DNA from: Klenkia brasiliensis
GTDB taxonomy: Bacteria > Actinomycetota > Actinomycetes > Mycobacteriales > Geodermatophilaceae
NCBI RefSeq assembly: GCF_900100695.1
Contig: NZ_FNCF01000003.1
Location: 124,001-188,000 of the forward strand
Direction of reading: 5' to 3'
Length of the DNA: 64,000 bases
A program made the translations under genes and the position numbers. Below the pieces are notes generated by a model, which was given only the letters and a program-made list of their open reading frames with translations, did not search any database and had not been told where the DNA came from. This document shows positions 25,402 through 34,589 of the stretch, in pieces (the stretch's first letter is position 1; each line of letters opens with the position of its first letter).

Positions 25402-26691
25402 GTGCTGGACGTGACCGGGGCCGTGGCCGTGCTGGGATCGACCGCCCGGGTGGTCGCCTGCGGGGACGACGGGCGGATCGGCGGGTTCACCGCCGCGGGG
25501 GGCGAGGTGCTGGACGCCACCGGCTGCGTGGTGACACCGGGCCTGGTCAACGCCCACCACCACCTGCTCCAGACCGCGTTCCGCACGCTGCCCGGCACCC
25601 GCGGCGTCCCGATGGCGCAGTGGCTGCCGACCATGGCCGCGGCGTACGGGGCGGTCGGCGTCGACCCCGAGCTGGCGCACGCCGCGGCGTCCGCCGGGTT
25701 GGCCGAGGCGCTGCTGTGCGGGGTGACCACGGTCGCCGACCACCACCTGACCTGGCCGGCGTCGACCGGCGACGGGGTGGGCATCGCCACGGCCGCGGCC
25801 ACGGCGGCCCGCGAGCTGGGCGCGCGGCTGGTCTTCGTGCGCGGTTCGGCCCGGGACGACGCGGCCACCGCCGCCGCATCGGCGGACGCGATCGCCGCGG
25901 CGCTGGTGCCCCCTGGTGGGGTGACCGAGGACGGCGTGCTGCAGGTCGCCGTCGGCCCGGCCGGGGTGCACAGCGACGGCCCGGACACCTTCCGGCTCAT
26001 GGCCGAGGTGGCCGCCGCGCGCGGTCTGCGCCGCCGGACCCAGGCCAACGAGCAGGTGGACGTCGACGTCGCGGCGCAGCGGTACGGACGCCGTCCGCTG
26101 GAGCTGCTGGAGGAGTGGGGCTGGCTGGCCCCCGACGTCACGCTGGCCCACCTGTGCGGGGTCACGGACGCGGAGATCGCGCGGCTGGCCGGTGCAGGGG
26201 TGACCGCGACGCACGCGCCGGGGTGCGACCTGCCGATGGGGTGGGGCATCGCACCGGTGGCCGCGCTGGCCGATGCCGGGGTGCCGGTGGGGCTGGGCAC
26301 CAGCGGCGGCGGGTCCAACGACGCGGGCCACCTGCTGGCCGACGCCCGGCTGGCCATGCAGGTGGCGCCGCTGGTCGGGCGGGTCGTGCCCGCCGAGGAG
26401 GTGCTCGGGTTCGCCACCCGCGGGTCGGCCGACGGGCTGGGCCGGCCGGACCTGGGCCGGCTGGAGGTGGGCGCCCGGGCCGACCTGGTCTGCTGGGACG
26501 TCACCGGGGTGGCCGACGCCGGGGTGGCCGACCCGGTGGCGGGGCTGCTGTGGGGCTCCCCCGGCCGGCGCCCGAAGCACGTCGTGGTCGGCGGTCGGGT
26601 GGTCGTGCGGGACGGCCGGCTGGTCACCCGCGAGGAGACCGACGTCGCCACCGACCTGCGCCGCCTGCTCGCCTCCCGGTCGGCGCGCTGA
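25402..26691 (+). CDS. amidohydrolase of the 8-oxoguanine deaminase/AtzB type, with altered active site
   Basis: The 429-residue protein follows the TrzA/AtzB/8-oxoguanine deaminase pattern: PGLVNAHHHLLQT (HxH of strand 1), VADHHLTWP and ALLCGVTT. However, where active relatives have HTHLAE on strand 5 it has RTQANE, and where they have GVDGSASND (catalytic Asp of strand 8) it has GTSGGGSND. Thus one metal-binding His and the catalytic Asp appear replaced by Gln and Ser. It may be catalytically different or non-catalytic. GTG 25402 follows CAGGGT by seven bases (leaderless). Confidence 0.82.
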   Translation: MLDVTGAVAVLGSTARVVACGDDGRIGGFTAAGGEVLDATGCVVTPGLVNAHHHLLQTAFRTLPGTRGVPMAQWLPTMAAAYGAVGVDPELAHAAASAGLAEALLCGVTTVADHHLTWPASTGDGVGIATAAATAARELGARLVFVRGSARDDAATAAASADAIAAALVPPGGVTEDGVLQVAVGPAGVHSDGPDTFRLMAEVAAARGLRRRTQANEQVDVDVAAQRYGRRPLELLEEWGWLAPDVTLAHLCGVTDAEIARLAGAGVTATHAPGCDLPMGWGIAPVAALADAGVPVGLGTSGGGSNDAGHLLADARLAMQVAPLVGRVVPAEEVLGFATRGSADGLGRPDLGRLEVGARADLVCWDVTGVADAGVADPVAGLLWGSPGRRPKHVVVGGRVVVRDGRLVTREETDVATDLRRLLASRSAR

Positions 26692-26720
26692 CGGCCCGGC
26701 CACTCCTTCTCCCCCGAGCT

Positions 26721-26816
26721 CGTGCCCTGCCCACCCCACGGGGGCAAGGGGCACCTGCCCACCCCACGTGGGCAGCGCGTCGTGACCTGCCCACGCAGCG
26801 GGGGCAGGCCACGACG
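26721..26816. terminator. cluster of three hairpins between convergent genes
   Basis: Three consecutive inverted repeats share CTGCCCAC. The first is an imperfect one at 26722-26754, the second an 8-bp stem with 5-nt loop at 26755-26775, and the third has 15-base arms with one mismatch at 26778-26792/26802-26816. They sit between the ends of the convergent amidohydrolase and 2OG-oxygenase genes and probably terminate transcription from both sides. Confidence 0.6.
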
Positions 26817-26888
26817 TCGGCCGGGAGACCCCTCAGCGGCCCGGCCGCGGCGCGGCCGCGCCCGCCAGGTCCTCCCGCGTGTCCGGGG

Positions 26889-27872
26889 TCAGCCGACCGG
26901 CTCGGCGTAGCTGTTGACCAGCACGTACTCCTTCATGAACTGCTCCTGCCAGTCGTAGGCGGTGATCGGCAGGTAGCGGGCGCCCTCGGCGCCGACCATC
27001 GTCTCCACGGGGGCGACGACCTGGTCGATGTTGGGCAGGAAGAACATCGCGATCGACTGCCGCTGCGCCGACGTGTCCGGGCCGGCCACCACCCGGTGCA
27101 CGGTGGCCGGGAAGCGTCCGTTGGTCCACCGCGACATCAGGTGCCCGATGTTGATCACGAAGGCGTCCTCCCGCAGGGGCACGGTGACCCACCCGGCCGC
27201 GGCGTCGCGCACCTGCAGGCCCTCGTAGCTGCCGCGCTGGTGCAGCACGGTCAACCCGCCGGAGTCCGCGTGCGGGTTCAGGATCACCTCCTCGTGGTAG
27301 TCGTCGTCCACCGGCTGCGGCGGGTAGAGGTTGACGCTGAAGAGCGTGACGTCCTTGCTGAACGGCTCGGCGAAGAAGTGCCGCGGCAGGCCCATGGCCA
27401 GGGCGAACAGCCCCATGAGCGTGCTCGCGAGCGACCGGGTCGCGGCGTCGTAGGCCTTCCAGGTGGTGCGGAAGCCGGGCAGCTGCTCGGGCCAGACGTT
27501 GGGCACGAAGTAGTCCGGGTGCCCACCCACCGCGTCGTCGGCCTCGGCGGCGGCCAGGTCGTCGTACTTCATGAACTGCAGGGCCCGGTTCAGCACGCGG
27601 CCGCGCTCGTCGATCTCCTCGAACAGCCCCCGCGAACTGGCCCGCGGCCGGACCAGGGCCCGCCGCTCCGCCTCGGGCATCTCGGCGATCCGGTCCATCG
27701 CGGCGTAGGCGGCGTCGACGACCGCGGGGTCGACGCGGTGGCCCACCACCTGCAGGAAACCGACCTCGGTCAGGGCGTGGCGCAGCTGCGCGACGCAGGC
27801 GGCCAGGGCCGCGGGGTCGTCGCCGAAGGCCGGGGACACGTCGACGACGGGGATGCTGGGGGTGCTGGACAC
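26889..27872 (-). CDS. 2-oxoglutarate/Fe(II) dioxygenase (DIOX_N/IPNS-like)
   Basis: The 327-residue protein has the non-haem oxygenase N-terminal domain (IPVVDVSPAF; VGFLQVVGHRV) and the double-stranded beta-helix core with iron ligands HxD in NPHADSGGLTVLHQ and His in PATVHRVV, plus Arg-x-Ser in QRQSIAMFF for 2-oxoglutarate. Relatives hydroxylate or demethylate small molecules, including nucleobases such as thymine 7-hydroxylase. GTG 27872 is preceded by GAGGAAGG. It is divergent from the FAD-oxidoreductase gene, with a GlnR-like box in between, and it stands alone on its transcript. Confidence 0.85.
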   Translation of the reverse strand: MSSTPSIPVVDVSPAFGDDPAALAACVAQLRHALTEVGFLQVVGHRVDPAVVDAAYAAMDRIAEMPEAERRALVRPRASSRGLFEEIDERGRVLNRALQFMKYDDLAAAEADDAVGGHPDYFVPNVWPEQLPGFRTTWKAYDAATRSLASTLMGLFALAMGLPRHFFAEPFSKDVTLFSVNLYPPQPVDDDYHEEVILNPHADSGGLTVLHQRGSYEGLQVRDAAAGWVTVPLREDAFVINIGHLMSRWTNGRFPATVHRVVAGPDTSAQRQSIAMFFLPNIDQVVAPVETMVGAEGARYLPITAYDWQEQFMKEYVLVNSYAEPVG

Positions 27873-27974
27873 GGGTGGCGTGCCTTCCTCGTACCCGGCG
27901 ACAGGGTGGCCGCATCGGGGAGTGCGGCGATCCTCACCGCACCCGGTGGCCGCCGTCCAGAGCTGCACGCAGAC

Positions 27975-27990
27975 GTAACCCAGACGTCAC
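27975..27990 (+). promoter_or_regulatory. GlnR-like box upstream of the FAD oxidoreductase and 2OG oxygenase genes
   Basis: The sequence GTAAC-ccagac-GTCAC matches GNNAC-N6-GNNAC. It ends 22 bases before the ATG of the rightward gene, where a CACCGT hexamer is a possible -10, and lies about 100 bases from the leftward oxygenase start. Confidence 0.5.
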
Positions 27991-28012
27991 GCCGCCCCGG
28001 CACCGTGCCCGC

Positions 28013-29572
28013 ATGGCGACGGTCGCGGTGGTCGGGGGCGGGCACAACGGCCTGGTCTGCGCGGCCTACCTCGCCCGCGCCGGCCACGACGTGACGGTGC
28101 TCGAGGCGGGTCCGGACACCGGCGGCTGCGCCGCGACGGTCGACGCGCTCGGCGCCCGGGTGAACATCTGCAACTGCGACCACACGATGGTCCGCACCAC
28201 CGCGATCGCCGACGAGCTCGACCTCGCCGCGCACGGCCTGCGCTACCTCGACGTCGACCCGCAGGCCCTGCACGTGGGTTGGGACGACGCCGCCGGCCCC
28301 GCGTTCGTGCAGTTCAAGGATGTCGACCGCACGCTCGACGCGCTGGCCCGCACCCACCCCTCCCAGGTCGAGGGCTACCGCCGCTACCTGGCCGACGCCA
28401 CCCCCGTCGCCCGGCTGCTCACCGAGCTCACCGCCACCCCGCCGACCCCGGGGCGGGTGGTCCGGAAGCTCGCCGACCGTCGGGTGACCGCCCTCCCCCG
28501 GCTGCTGGACTGGTCGCGCCGCAGCGTCGGCGACGTCCTCGGCAGGTACCTGACCGACCCCTTCCTGGTGGCCGGGGCCTTCACCACCGGCCCGGCCGTC
28601 TGGGGCGTCGCGCCGTCCACGCCCGGCACCGGCCTCGGCGCGGTCGGCATCGCGATGCGGCACCTGGTGGGCATCGGCCGGCCGGTGGGCGGGTCGGGCG
28701 CGCTGCCCACGGCGCTGCGGTCGGCGCTGGAGTCAGCCGGCGGCCGGGTCCGCACCGGGGCCCGGGTGAGCCGCGTGCTGGCGGAGGGTGCCGCGACGAG
28801 GGGGGTGCTGCTGGACACCGGCGAGGAGGTCCGCGCCGACGTCGTGGTCAGCTCGGTCGACCCGCGGACGACGGTCGTGGACTGGCTGGGCCCGCACCCC
28901 CCGGCCGGCGCCGGGTCGATGGTGGCCCGGTGGCGGGCGCGCACCACCCCCGACGGCTACGAGTCCAAGCTGGACGCCGTGGTGGGCGCCCTGCCGGTGT
29001 TCCCGCAGGTGCAGCGGCTGCAGGAGCTGGTCGGCCCGTTCGACCAGCACGCCTCCACGGTGACCATCGCCCCGGGCACCGCGGCGATCGAGCGCGCGCA
29101 CGCCGCGCTGCGCCGCGGCGAGGTCGCCGCCCGGCCGATGGCGCTGGTCAACACGCCCTCGGCGCTGGACCCCACGATGCGGGTGGGTGCGGACCACGTG
29201 CTCTCGCTGGAGGTGCTCTGGACGCCGTACGCCCTGCCCGGCGGCTGGGCGGCGTCGGCCGAGCCGCGGCGCTGGCTGGACCTGCTGTCCGCGCAGGTCG
29301 GTGCCGGGTTCGCCGCCGGGGTGCGGCGGTGGCGGGTGGTGACCCCGGAGGACTACGAGCGCGACCTCGGCATGCCCCGCGGGTGGGCGCCGTCCTTCTC
29401 CGGCGGACCGCTGGCCGCGCTCGTGGGCCGCGACCGCGAGCTCACCCGCTACGCGACCCCGGTGCGCGGCCTGTACCTCACCGGCGCGGGCACCTTCCCC
29501 GGCGCCGGCGTGTGGGGCGCGGCGGGCCGCAACGCCGCCGCCGTCGTCCGAGCCGACCTGGAACGGGGCTGA
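28013..29572 (+). CDS. NAD(P)/FAD-dependent oxidoreductase (phytoene desaturase-like fold)
   Basis: The 519-residue protein begins with an FAD-binding GxGxxG: VAVVGGGHNGLVCAAYLARAG, with Glu at the end of the second strand (LEAGPDTGG). It ends with the second FAD motif GLYLTGAGTFPGAGVWGAAG. This is the amine-oxidase/CrtI-type fold. No carotenoid genes are nearby, and the neighbours argue for an oxidase or desaturase acting on a pathway intermediate. It is the first gene of a rightward run with the Rieske oxygenase, an amidohydrolase and formamidase. ATG 28013 is only 22 bases after the GlnR-like box. Confidence 0.83.
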   Translation: MATVAVVGGGHNGLVCAAYLARAGHDVTVLEAGPDTGGCAATVDALGARVNICNCDHTMVRTTAIADELDLAAHGLRYLDVDPQALHVGWDDAAGPAFVQFKDVDRTLDALARTHPSQVEGYRRYLADATPVARLLTELTATPPTPGRVVRKLADRRVTALPRLLDWSRRSVGDVLGRYLTDPFLVAGAFTTGPAVWGVAPSTPGTGLGAVGIAMRHLVGIGRPVGGSGALPTALRSALESAGGRVRTGARVSRVLAEGAATRGVLLDTGEEVRADVVVSSVDPRTTVVDWLGPHPPAGAGSMVARWRARTTPDGYESKLDAVVGALPVFPQVQRLQELVGPFDQHASTVTIAPGTAAIERAHAALRRGEVAARPMALVNTPSALDPTMRVGADHVLSLEVLWTPYALPGGWAASAEPRRWLDLLSAQVGAGFAAGVRRWRVVTPEDYERDLGMPRGWAPSFSGGPLAALVGRDRELTRYATPVRGLYLTGAGTFPGAGVWGAAGRNAAAVVRADLERG

Positions 29573-29658
29573 AACCGGGCCGCAACGACCGCCCGGCAGC
29601 GTGCACCGCGGGGCCGCGCGAACGGCGCGAGCGGCCCGCGTCACCACCGGGAACCACC

Positions 29659-30759
29659 ATGACCGCCCTGCAGGAGCCCCGCACCACCCGCCATGCCGGA
29701 CCCGAGCACCTCGTGCTGTCCGAGCACCCCGTCTTCCGCCGCTTCTGGTACGCCGTGTGCGCCGTCGACGACGTGCGCACCGACGTCGAGCCCGGCCGGC
29801 GCGGCGCCGCCCCGCTGCACCGCACGGTGCTCGGCACCGACCTCGTCGTCTGGCGCCCCGACCCCACCGGCCCGGTCAGCGTCGCCCACGACCGGTGCGC
29901 CCACCGCGACGCCCCGCTGTCGATGGGCTGGGTCGCCGACTGCCACCTGGTCTGCCCGTACCACGGCTGGGAGTGGGACCGCGACGGCCTGACCCAGCGG
30001 ATCCCGCAGTTCCCGGACTCCCCGCACCCCACCAAGTCGGGCCTGACGATGGTCCGCAGCACCGAGCGGTACGGCCTGGTCTGGGTCTGCCTGGCCACCG
30101 ACGCCGAGGGCGGTCCGCTCGCCGACATCCCCGAGGTCGTGGAGTGGGACGACCCCGCCTGGCGGCAGGTGCCCGAGGGCTCGTGGGACTTCGACTGCAC
30201 CGCGATGCACCTGGTCGAGAACAACATCGACCCCGGCCACGTGGCCTTCGTGCACATGAACAGCTTCGGCAACCCCGACAACCCCGAGCTCACCGACCAG
30301 AACGTGCAGCGCACCCCCTACGGGCTCATCACCTGGACCGACGTCCCGGTCGAGGGCCGCCCGGGCGAGGACGGCGCGACGGTGCGGCACACCTGGAGCC
30401 AGGTGCACCTGCCCTTCTTCATGCACCTGCTCATCCGCTACCCCGACGGCCTGGGCCACGTGATGCTCAAGGCCATCACCCCGGTCGACGACCGCCGCTG
30501 CACCATCCACCAGGTCGTGCTGCGCACCGACACCGAGGCCGACCGCCCGGCCGCCGACATCCGGGCCTTCGACCACCAGGTCGAGCTCGAGGACAAGGCG
30601 CTGCTGGACCGGCTGCCCGACGAGTTCCCGCTGGCCCAGCACCTCAACGCCCACGCCAAGGCGGACAAGAACAGCCTGCTGCTGCGCCGGATGTACACCG
30701 AGCTCGTCACCGGCGCCTGGATCCCGGCGCCGCACCCGACCACCGCCGTGGAAGCGTGA
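29659..30759 (+). CDS. Rieske non-haem iron oxygenase, alpha subunit
   Basis: The 366-residue protein has the Rieske [2Fe-2S] ligands CAHRDAPLSMG and CPYHGWEW (C-x-H ... C-x2-H, residues about 88-111) and the mononuclear iron site in ENNIDPGHVAFVH. Its length and single-component style match VanA/NdmA/PobA-type monooxygenases, which often remove N- or O-methyl groups as formaldehyde. Electrons probably come from the VanB-type reductase encoded at 41.2-42.2 kb. ATG 29659 is preceded by GGGAACC. The stop overlaps the next start as TGATG. Confidence 0.9.
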   Translation: MTALQEPRTTRHAGPEHLVLSEHPVFRRFWYAVCAVDDVRTDVEPGRRGAAPLHRTVLGTDLVVWRPDPTGPVSVAHDRCAHRDAPLSMGWVADCHLVCPYHGWEWDRDGLTQRIPQFPDSPHPTKSGLTMVRSTERYGLVWVCLATDAEGGPLADIPEVVEWDDPAWRQVPEGSWDFDCTAMHLVENNIDPGHVAFVHMNSFGNPDNPELTDQNVQRTPYGLITWTDVPVEGRPGEDGATVRHTWSQVHLPFFMHLLIRYPDGLGHVMLKAITPVDDRRCTIHQVVLRTDTEADRPAADIRAFDHQVELEDKALLDRLPDEFPLAQHLNAHAKADKNSLLLRRMYTELVTGAWIPAPHPTTAVEA

Positions 30760-32123
30760 TGACCACCCAGCTGCTCGTGCACGGCGCCACCCTGCTCACC
30801 GTCGACCCGGAGCGGCCCGACCCGTTCACGGGCTGGTTCGCCGTCGGGGACGACGGCCGGATCACCGCCGTCGAGCCCGGCGACCCCACGCCGGAGCAGG
30901 TCGCGGAGGCGGCCGAGGTCCTGGACGCGACCGGCACGATCATCGGGCCCGGCTTCGTCTCCGCGCACAGCCACCTGTTCACCTCGGGCAGCCGCGGCCT
31001 GGGCATGGACTCCACGCTGTACGGCTGGATCGAGGCGATGCTGCGCTACGTGCTGCCGGCCTGCCCGGAGGACATGTACTGGTGCACCCGGCACGGCGCC
31101 CAGGACTTCCTGCGCAACGGGATCACCACCGCCTACGACTTCACCGACGGCGGCCTGCAGTTCGACCCGGCGATCGCCAGCTTCGGCGACCGCATCCCGT
31201 CCCTGGACCGCCAGCACGCCCAGCTGCGGGCCAAGACCGATGCCGGGCTGCGCAGCCTGCACTCGGTGATGCTGGCCCAGGGGCACGTGCCCCGGGCCGA
31301 GGCGCTGGCCCACGTCGAGGACACCGTCAAGGCCGCCACGGACGCCGACCCCTCGCTGCTGCTGGGCGTGGCGGTCAGCGGGGCGGTGCAGTGGGCGCCG
31401 ACCCCGGACACCGCCGCGCTGGAGACCGAGGTGATGCGCCGGTACGGGCTGGTCAACCAGGCGCACTTCCTGGAGACCGCCGAGATGCTGGACCTGCAGC
31501 GCTCGAAGTTCGCCTGGTACGCCGAGTCCGGGGCGTTGTCGCCGCAGCTGGTGTTCGGCCACTTCATCCAGACGACGCCGGAGATCATCGCGACCGCGGC
31601 GGCGGCCGGCTGCGCGATGAGCTGGCAGCCGATGAGCAACGGCCGCCTCGCCAGCGGGGTGGCGTCGATCCCGGAGATCCGGGCGGCCGGCATGCGGGTC
31701 GGCATGGGCCTGGACGACCAGTCCTGCACCGACGTCGCCGACCCGTGGAACAACATGCGCACGGGCATCGCGCTGCTGCGCGCGCAGTACAAGGACCCCA
31801 CCGCCGCGCCCGTCGGGGACGTGCTGATGATGCACACCCGCGGCGGCGCGGAGGCCCTGGGCGTGGACGGCGACGTCGGCTCGCTGCGGGTCGGCCGGTA
31901 CGCCGACTTCTGCGTGGTGGACCCCCGCCGTCCCGACACCGGGCCGGTCTGGGACGCCGTCGGCACCTACGTGCTGGCCTGCTCGCTGCGCAACCTGCGC
32001 TCGGTGTGGGTCGGCGGCGAGGCCGTGGCGCACGGCGCCGACCTGGTCGACCCGCAGGCCGGCGAGGTGGAGTCCCAGGTGCACGAGCGGCTGGCCCGGA
32101 TCGCCGCCGACCTCGCCGCGTGA
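30759..32123 (+). CDS. amidohydrolase family protein (AtzB/TrzA-like deaminase)
   Basis: The 454-residue metal-dependent hydrolase has a complete site: HxH in VSAHSHLFTSG, His/Glu in NQAHFLETAE, His in FGHFIQTT and Asp in GLDDQSCTD. MSNGRLASGVA is similar to the SNMRLASG loop of hydroxyatrazine- and S-adenosylhomocysteine-deaminase-type enzymes. It probably removes an amino group from an aromatic N-heterocycle. It is coupled to the Rieske gene (TGATG) and to the formamidase gene (GTGA). In contrast to the relative at 25.4 kb, all expected catalytic residues are present. Confidence 0.88.
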   Translation: MTTQLLVHGATLLTVDPERPDPFTGWFAVGDDGRITAVEPGDPTPEQVAEAAEVLDATGTIIGPGFVSAHSHLFTSGSRGLGMDSTLYGWIEAMLRYVLPACPEDMYWCTRHGAQDFLRNGITTAYDFTDGGLQFDPAIASFGDRIPSLDRQHAQLRAKTDAGLRSLHSVMLAQGHVPRAEALAHVEDTVKAATDADPSLLLGVAVSGAVQWAPTPDTAALETEVMRRYGLVNQAHFLETAEMLDLQRSKFAWYAESGALSPQLVFGHFIQTTPEIIATAAAAGCAMSWQPMSNGRLASGVASIPEIRAAGMRVGMGLDDQSCTDVADPWNNMRTGIALLRAQYKDPTAAPVGDVLMMHTRGGAEALGVDGDVGSLRVGRYADFCVVDPRRPDTGPVWDAVGTYVLACSLRNLRSVWVGGEAVAHGADLVDPQAGEVESQVHERLARIAADLAA

Positions 32124-33199
32124 GGGTCCTGCAGCCGGGCACCGGCCCGGTGGTGGGCGACGTCCACCTGCCCGCGTCGCCCGAGCACGTGCTGTGGGGC
32201 CGGCTGCCGTGCGCGGCCGACGAGCCGGTGCTGGAGGTGGAACCGGGCACCGCGGTCACCTTCGACACGATCAGCCACGAGGGGATCCTGGAGGACCAGG
32301 GCCGCGACCCGGCGGCGTTCTTCAGCGCGCACGGGGTGACCGAGGTGCTCGCCGACGCCGTAGCGCTGGCCGCCAGCGAGCACCCGCACCGGTTCGGGGT
32401 GGACGGCCCGCACGTGGTGAGCCGGCCGGTCGCGGTCGCCGGCGCCCAGGTCGGGGACCTGCTGGCGATGACGCTGCTGGACGCGACCCCGCGGGTGCCC
32501 TACGGGGTCATCTCCAACCGCCACGGCAAGGGGGTGCTGGTCGGCGAGCACCCCCTGGGCGGGGCGCCGGTCTTCAGCGCGTTCGCCACCGTCAGCGAGG
32601 ACGGCGGGCACGGCCTGCTCCCGCTGACCCCGGGTGCGCAGCCGACCGTGGCCTTCCCGCTGCGGCCCTTCCTCGGCGTGATGGGCGTGGCGGTGGCCGG
32701 GTCGCAGCGGCCGCACTCCGTGCCGCCGGGCCGGCACGGCGGGAACGTCGACATCGCACTGCTGACCGCGGGGTCCACGCTGTACCTGCCGGTGCAGGCC
32801 GACGGTGGGCTGGCCTACGTCGGCGACCCGCACTTCGCGCAGGGGGACGGCGAGGTGTCGCTGACCGCGATGGAGGCGAGCCTGCGGGCCACGGTGCGGC
32901 TGGACGTGGTGGCCCGGGAGGACGCCCTGGCCCGGTTCGGCGAGCTGGCCGGGCCGCTGGCGGAGACGGCGGAGTTCCTGGTGCCCACCGGGATGGACGA
33001 GGACCTCGACCTGGCCGTCGCCGACTGCGTGCGCGCCGCCGTCGCCCTGCTGCAGGCCCGGTTCGGCATGGACGCCTCGCTGGCCTACGCCTACCTGTCG
33101 GCGGCGACCGACTTCCGGATCAGCCAGGTGGTCGACGTGGTCAAGGGCGTGCACGCCACCATCCGCAAGGCCGACTTCACCAGCCGGGCGGGCGGCTGA
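32120..33199 (+). CDS. acetamidase/formamidase family protein
   Basis: The 359-residue protein matches FmdA_AmdA enzymes: TFDTISHEGILEDQG near residue 40, GPHVVSRPVAVAGAQVGDLLAM, GVISNRHGKG, RPHSVPPGRHGGNVD and a late VPTGMDEDLDLA. These zinc-dependent amidases release ammonia from formamide, acetamide or larger amides. GTG 32120 overlaps the preceding stop codon. The 3' end overlaps the convergent amidase gene by 23 bases. Hydrolysis of a ring-derived formamide would fit the pathway. Confidence 0.9.
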   Translation: MRVLQPGTGPVVGDVHLPASPEHVLWGRLPCAADEPVLEVEPGTAVTFDTISHEGILEDQGRDPAAFFSAHGVTEVLADAVALAASEHPHRFGVDGPHVVSRPVAVAGAQVGDLLAMTLLDATPRVPYGVISNRHGKGVLVGEHPLGGAPVFSAFATVSEDGGHGLLPLTPGAQPTVAFPLRPFLGVMGVAVAGSQRPHSVPPGRHGGNVDIALLTAGSTLYLPVQADGGLAYVGDPHFAQGDGEVSLTAMEASLRATVRLDVVAREDALARFGELAGPLAETAEFLVPTGMDEDLDLAVADCVRAAVALLQARFGMDASLAYAYLSAATDFRISQVVDVVKGVHATIRKADFTSRAGG

Positions 33200-34589
33200 A
33201 GGCGACGAGCCCGGCCTGCTCGGCGAGGCACGCGACCGCCAGCGGAGTGCGGTCCTCCAGGTAGGGCCCCAGCAGCTGCGCACCGACGGGCAGCCCGCTG
33301 ACCTCGCCCGGCCCCAGCGGGACGACGGTGGCGGGCAGCCGGCCCAGGCTGGACAGCCGTGCCCAGTCGCAGACGCTGTCGATGGGCACCGCGCGCCCGT
33401 CGACCAGCACCGTCCCCGGCGCGGTCATGTCGGCGGTGTAGCTGGTGGCCACCCGGGAGACCGCGGGGCACAGCACGACGTCCACGCCGGTGAACGTCCG
33501 CGCCCACCGGGCGGTGGCGGCGCGCTGGGCCTCCAGGTCGCGCAGCGCCGCCCACACCGACTGGTGGTACCGCTCGTCGGCGGCGGCAAGGTCGTCGGCG
33601 TCGAACCCGTGCACGATCTCCGCCGACTGCAGCCGCAGGTACAGCGCCAGGTCGTCGGCCCCGCCCACCGGCGGGTCGGCCAGCTCGGCGACGTGGGCGC
33701 CGGCCCCGGCCAGGGCGTCGGCGAAGCCGCGGATGGCCGTCGTCACCTCGGGGTCGACCGGGGCGACGGGGTCGGTGAGCCACACGCCGACCCGCAGGCC
33801 GGTCAGCGAGGTGACCCGGGGCGGGGGCAGCCGCAGCTGCCAGCCCACGGCCTCGATCCCCTCCGCGCCGAGGAGCACCTCGCTGAAGGCCGCGGCGTCG
33901 GCGGCGGAGCGGGCGAACGGGCCGATCGCGCTCACCATCGGCTCCAGCAGGCCGCCGTCCGGCCACGGCAGGTTGCCCAGCTTGGACACCGCACCGTTGC
34001 TGGGCCGGTGGCCGAACAGGCCGCACCAGGCGGCCGGCACGCGCAGCGAGCCGGCCAGGTCGCTGCCCAGGTCGGCGACGCCAAGGCCGGCGGCGACCGC
34101 GGCCGAGGACCCGCCGCTGGAGCCGCCGCTGGAGCGGGTCGGGTCCCACGGGTTGACCGTCGCGCCGAAGAGCGCGTTCTCGCTGTGCATGCTGGCCAGC
34201 CACACCGGCACGTTGGTCTTGCCCAGCACCACGCAGCCGGCCTCCCGCAGCCGGCGCACGGCCGGCGCGTCCGCGGTGGCCACCCGCCGGTCGTCCGGGC
34301 GGCCGTGCGAGCTGGGCAGGCCGAGCGCGTCGACGGAGTCCTTGACCGTGATCGGCAGACCGGCCAGCGGGCCCAGCGGCCGGCCCGCCGCGCGGTCGGC
34401 GTCCAGGGCGCGGGCGGTGGCCAGCGCGCCGTCGGCGTCGACCGCGACGAGCGCGTTGACCGCCGCGCCCGGGCCGGCGATCCGGTCCAGGTGGGCCCGG
34501 GTGAGCTCCTCGGCCGACACGTCGCCGGCGGCGAGGGCCGCCAGCATGGTGGTGCCGTCGACCATCGTGTCCAGCGCGGTCGAGGTCAC
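33177..34589 (-). CDS. amidase signature enzyme
   Basis: The 470-residue protein contains the triad and glycine/serine-rich signature: ITVKDSVDALG (Lys), RSSGGSSGGSSAAVA (cis-Ser) and SDLAGSLRVPAAWCG (Ser nucleophile). The exact amide is unknown. GTG 34589 overlaps the LLM monooxygenase stop as GTGA, so the two are co-translated. A second, AtzH-fused amidase in the locus (21.0 kb) suggests two successive amide hydrolysis steps. Confidence 0.9.
   Translation of the reverse strand: MTSTALDTMVDGTTMLAALAAGDVSAEELTRAHLDRIAGPGAAVNALVAVDADGALATARALDADRAAGRPLGPLAGLPITVKDSVDALGLPSSHGRPDDRRVATADAPAVRRLREAGCVVLGKTNVPVWLASMHSENALFGATVNPWDPTRSSGGSSGGSSAAVAAGLGVADLGSDLAGSLRVPAAWCGLFGHRPSNGAVSKLGNLPWPDGGLLEPMVSAIGPFARSAADAAAFSEVLLGAEGIEAVGWQLRLPPPRVTSLTGLRVGVWLTDPVAPVDPEVTTAIRGFADALAGAGAHVAELADPPVGGADDLALYLRLQSAEIVHGFDADDLAAADERYHQSVWAALRDLEAQRAATARWARTFTGVDVVLCPAVSRVATSYTADMTAPGTVLVDGRAVPIDSVCDWARLSSLGRLPATVVPLGPGEVSGLPVGAQLLGPYLEDRTPLAVACLAEQAGLVAFSRPPGW

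Noticed and set aside
28013-29572. Carotenoid biosynthesis (crtI) call
   Set aside because: Only the general FAD fold supports it. No crtB, crtE or other carotenoid genes are nearby and the operon partners are catabolic.
29640-29655. A sixth GlnR-like box before the Rieske gene
   Set aside because: GTCAC-N6-GAACC lacks the second AC and overlaps the ribosome-binding region, so the match is too poor.
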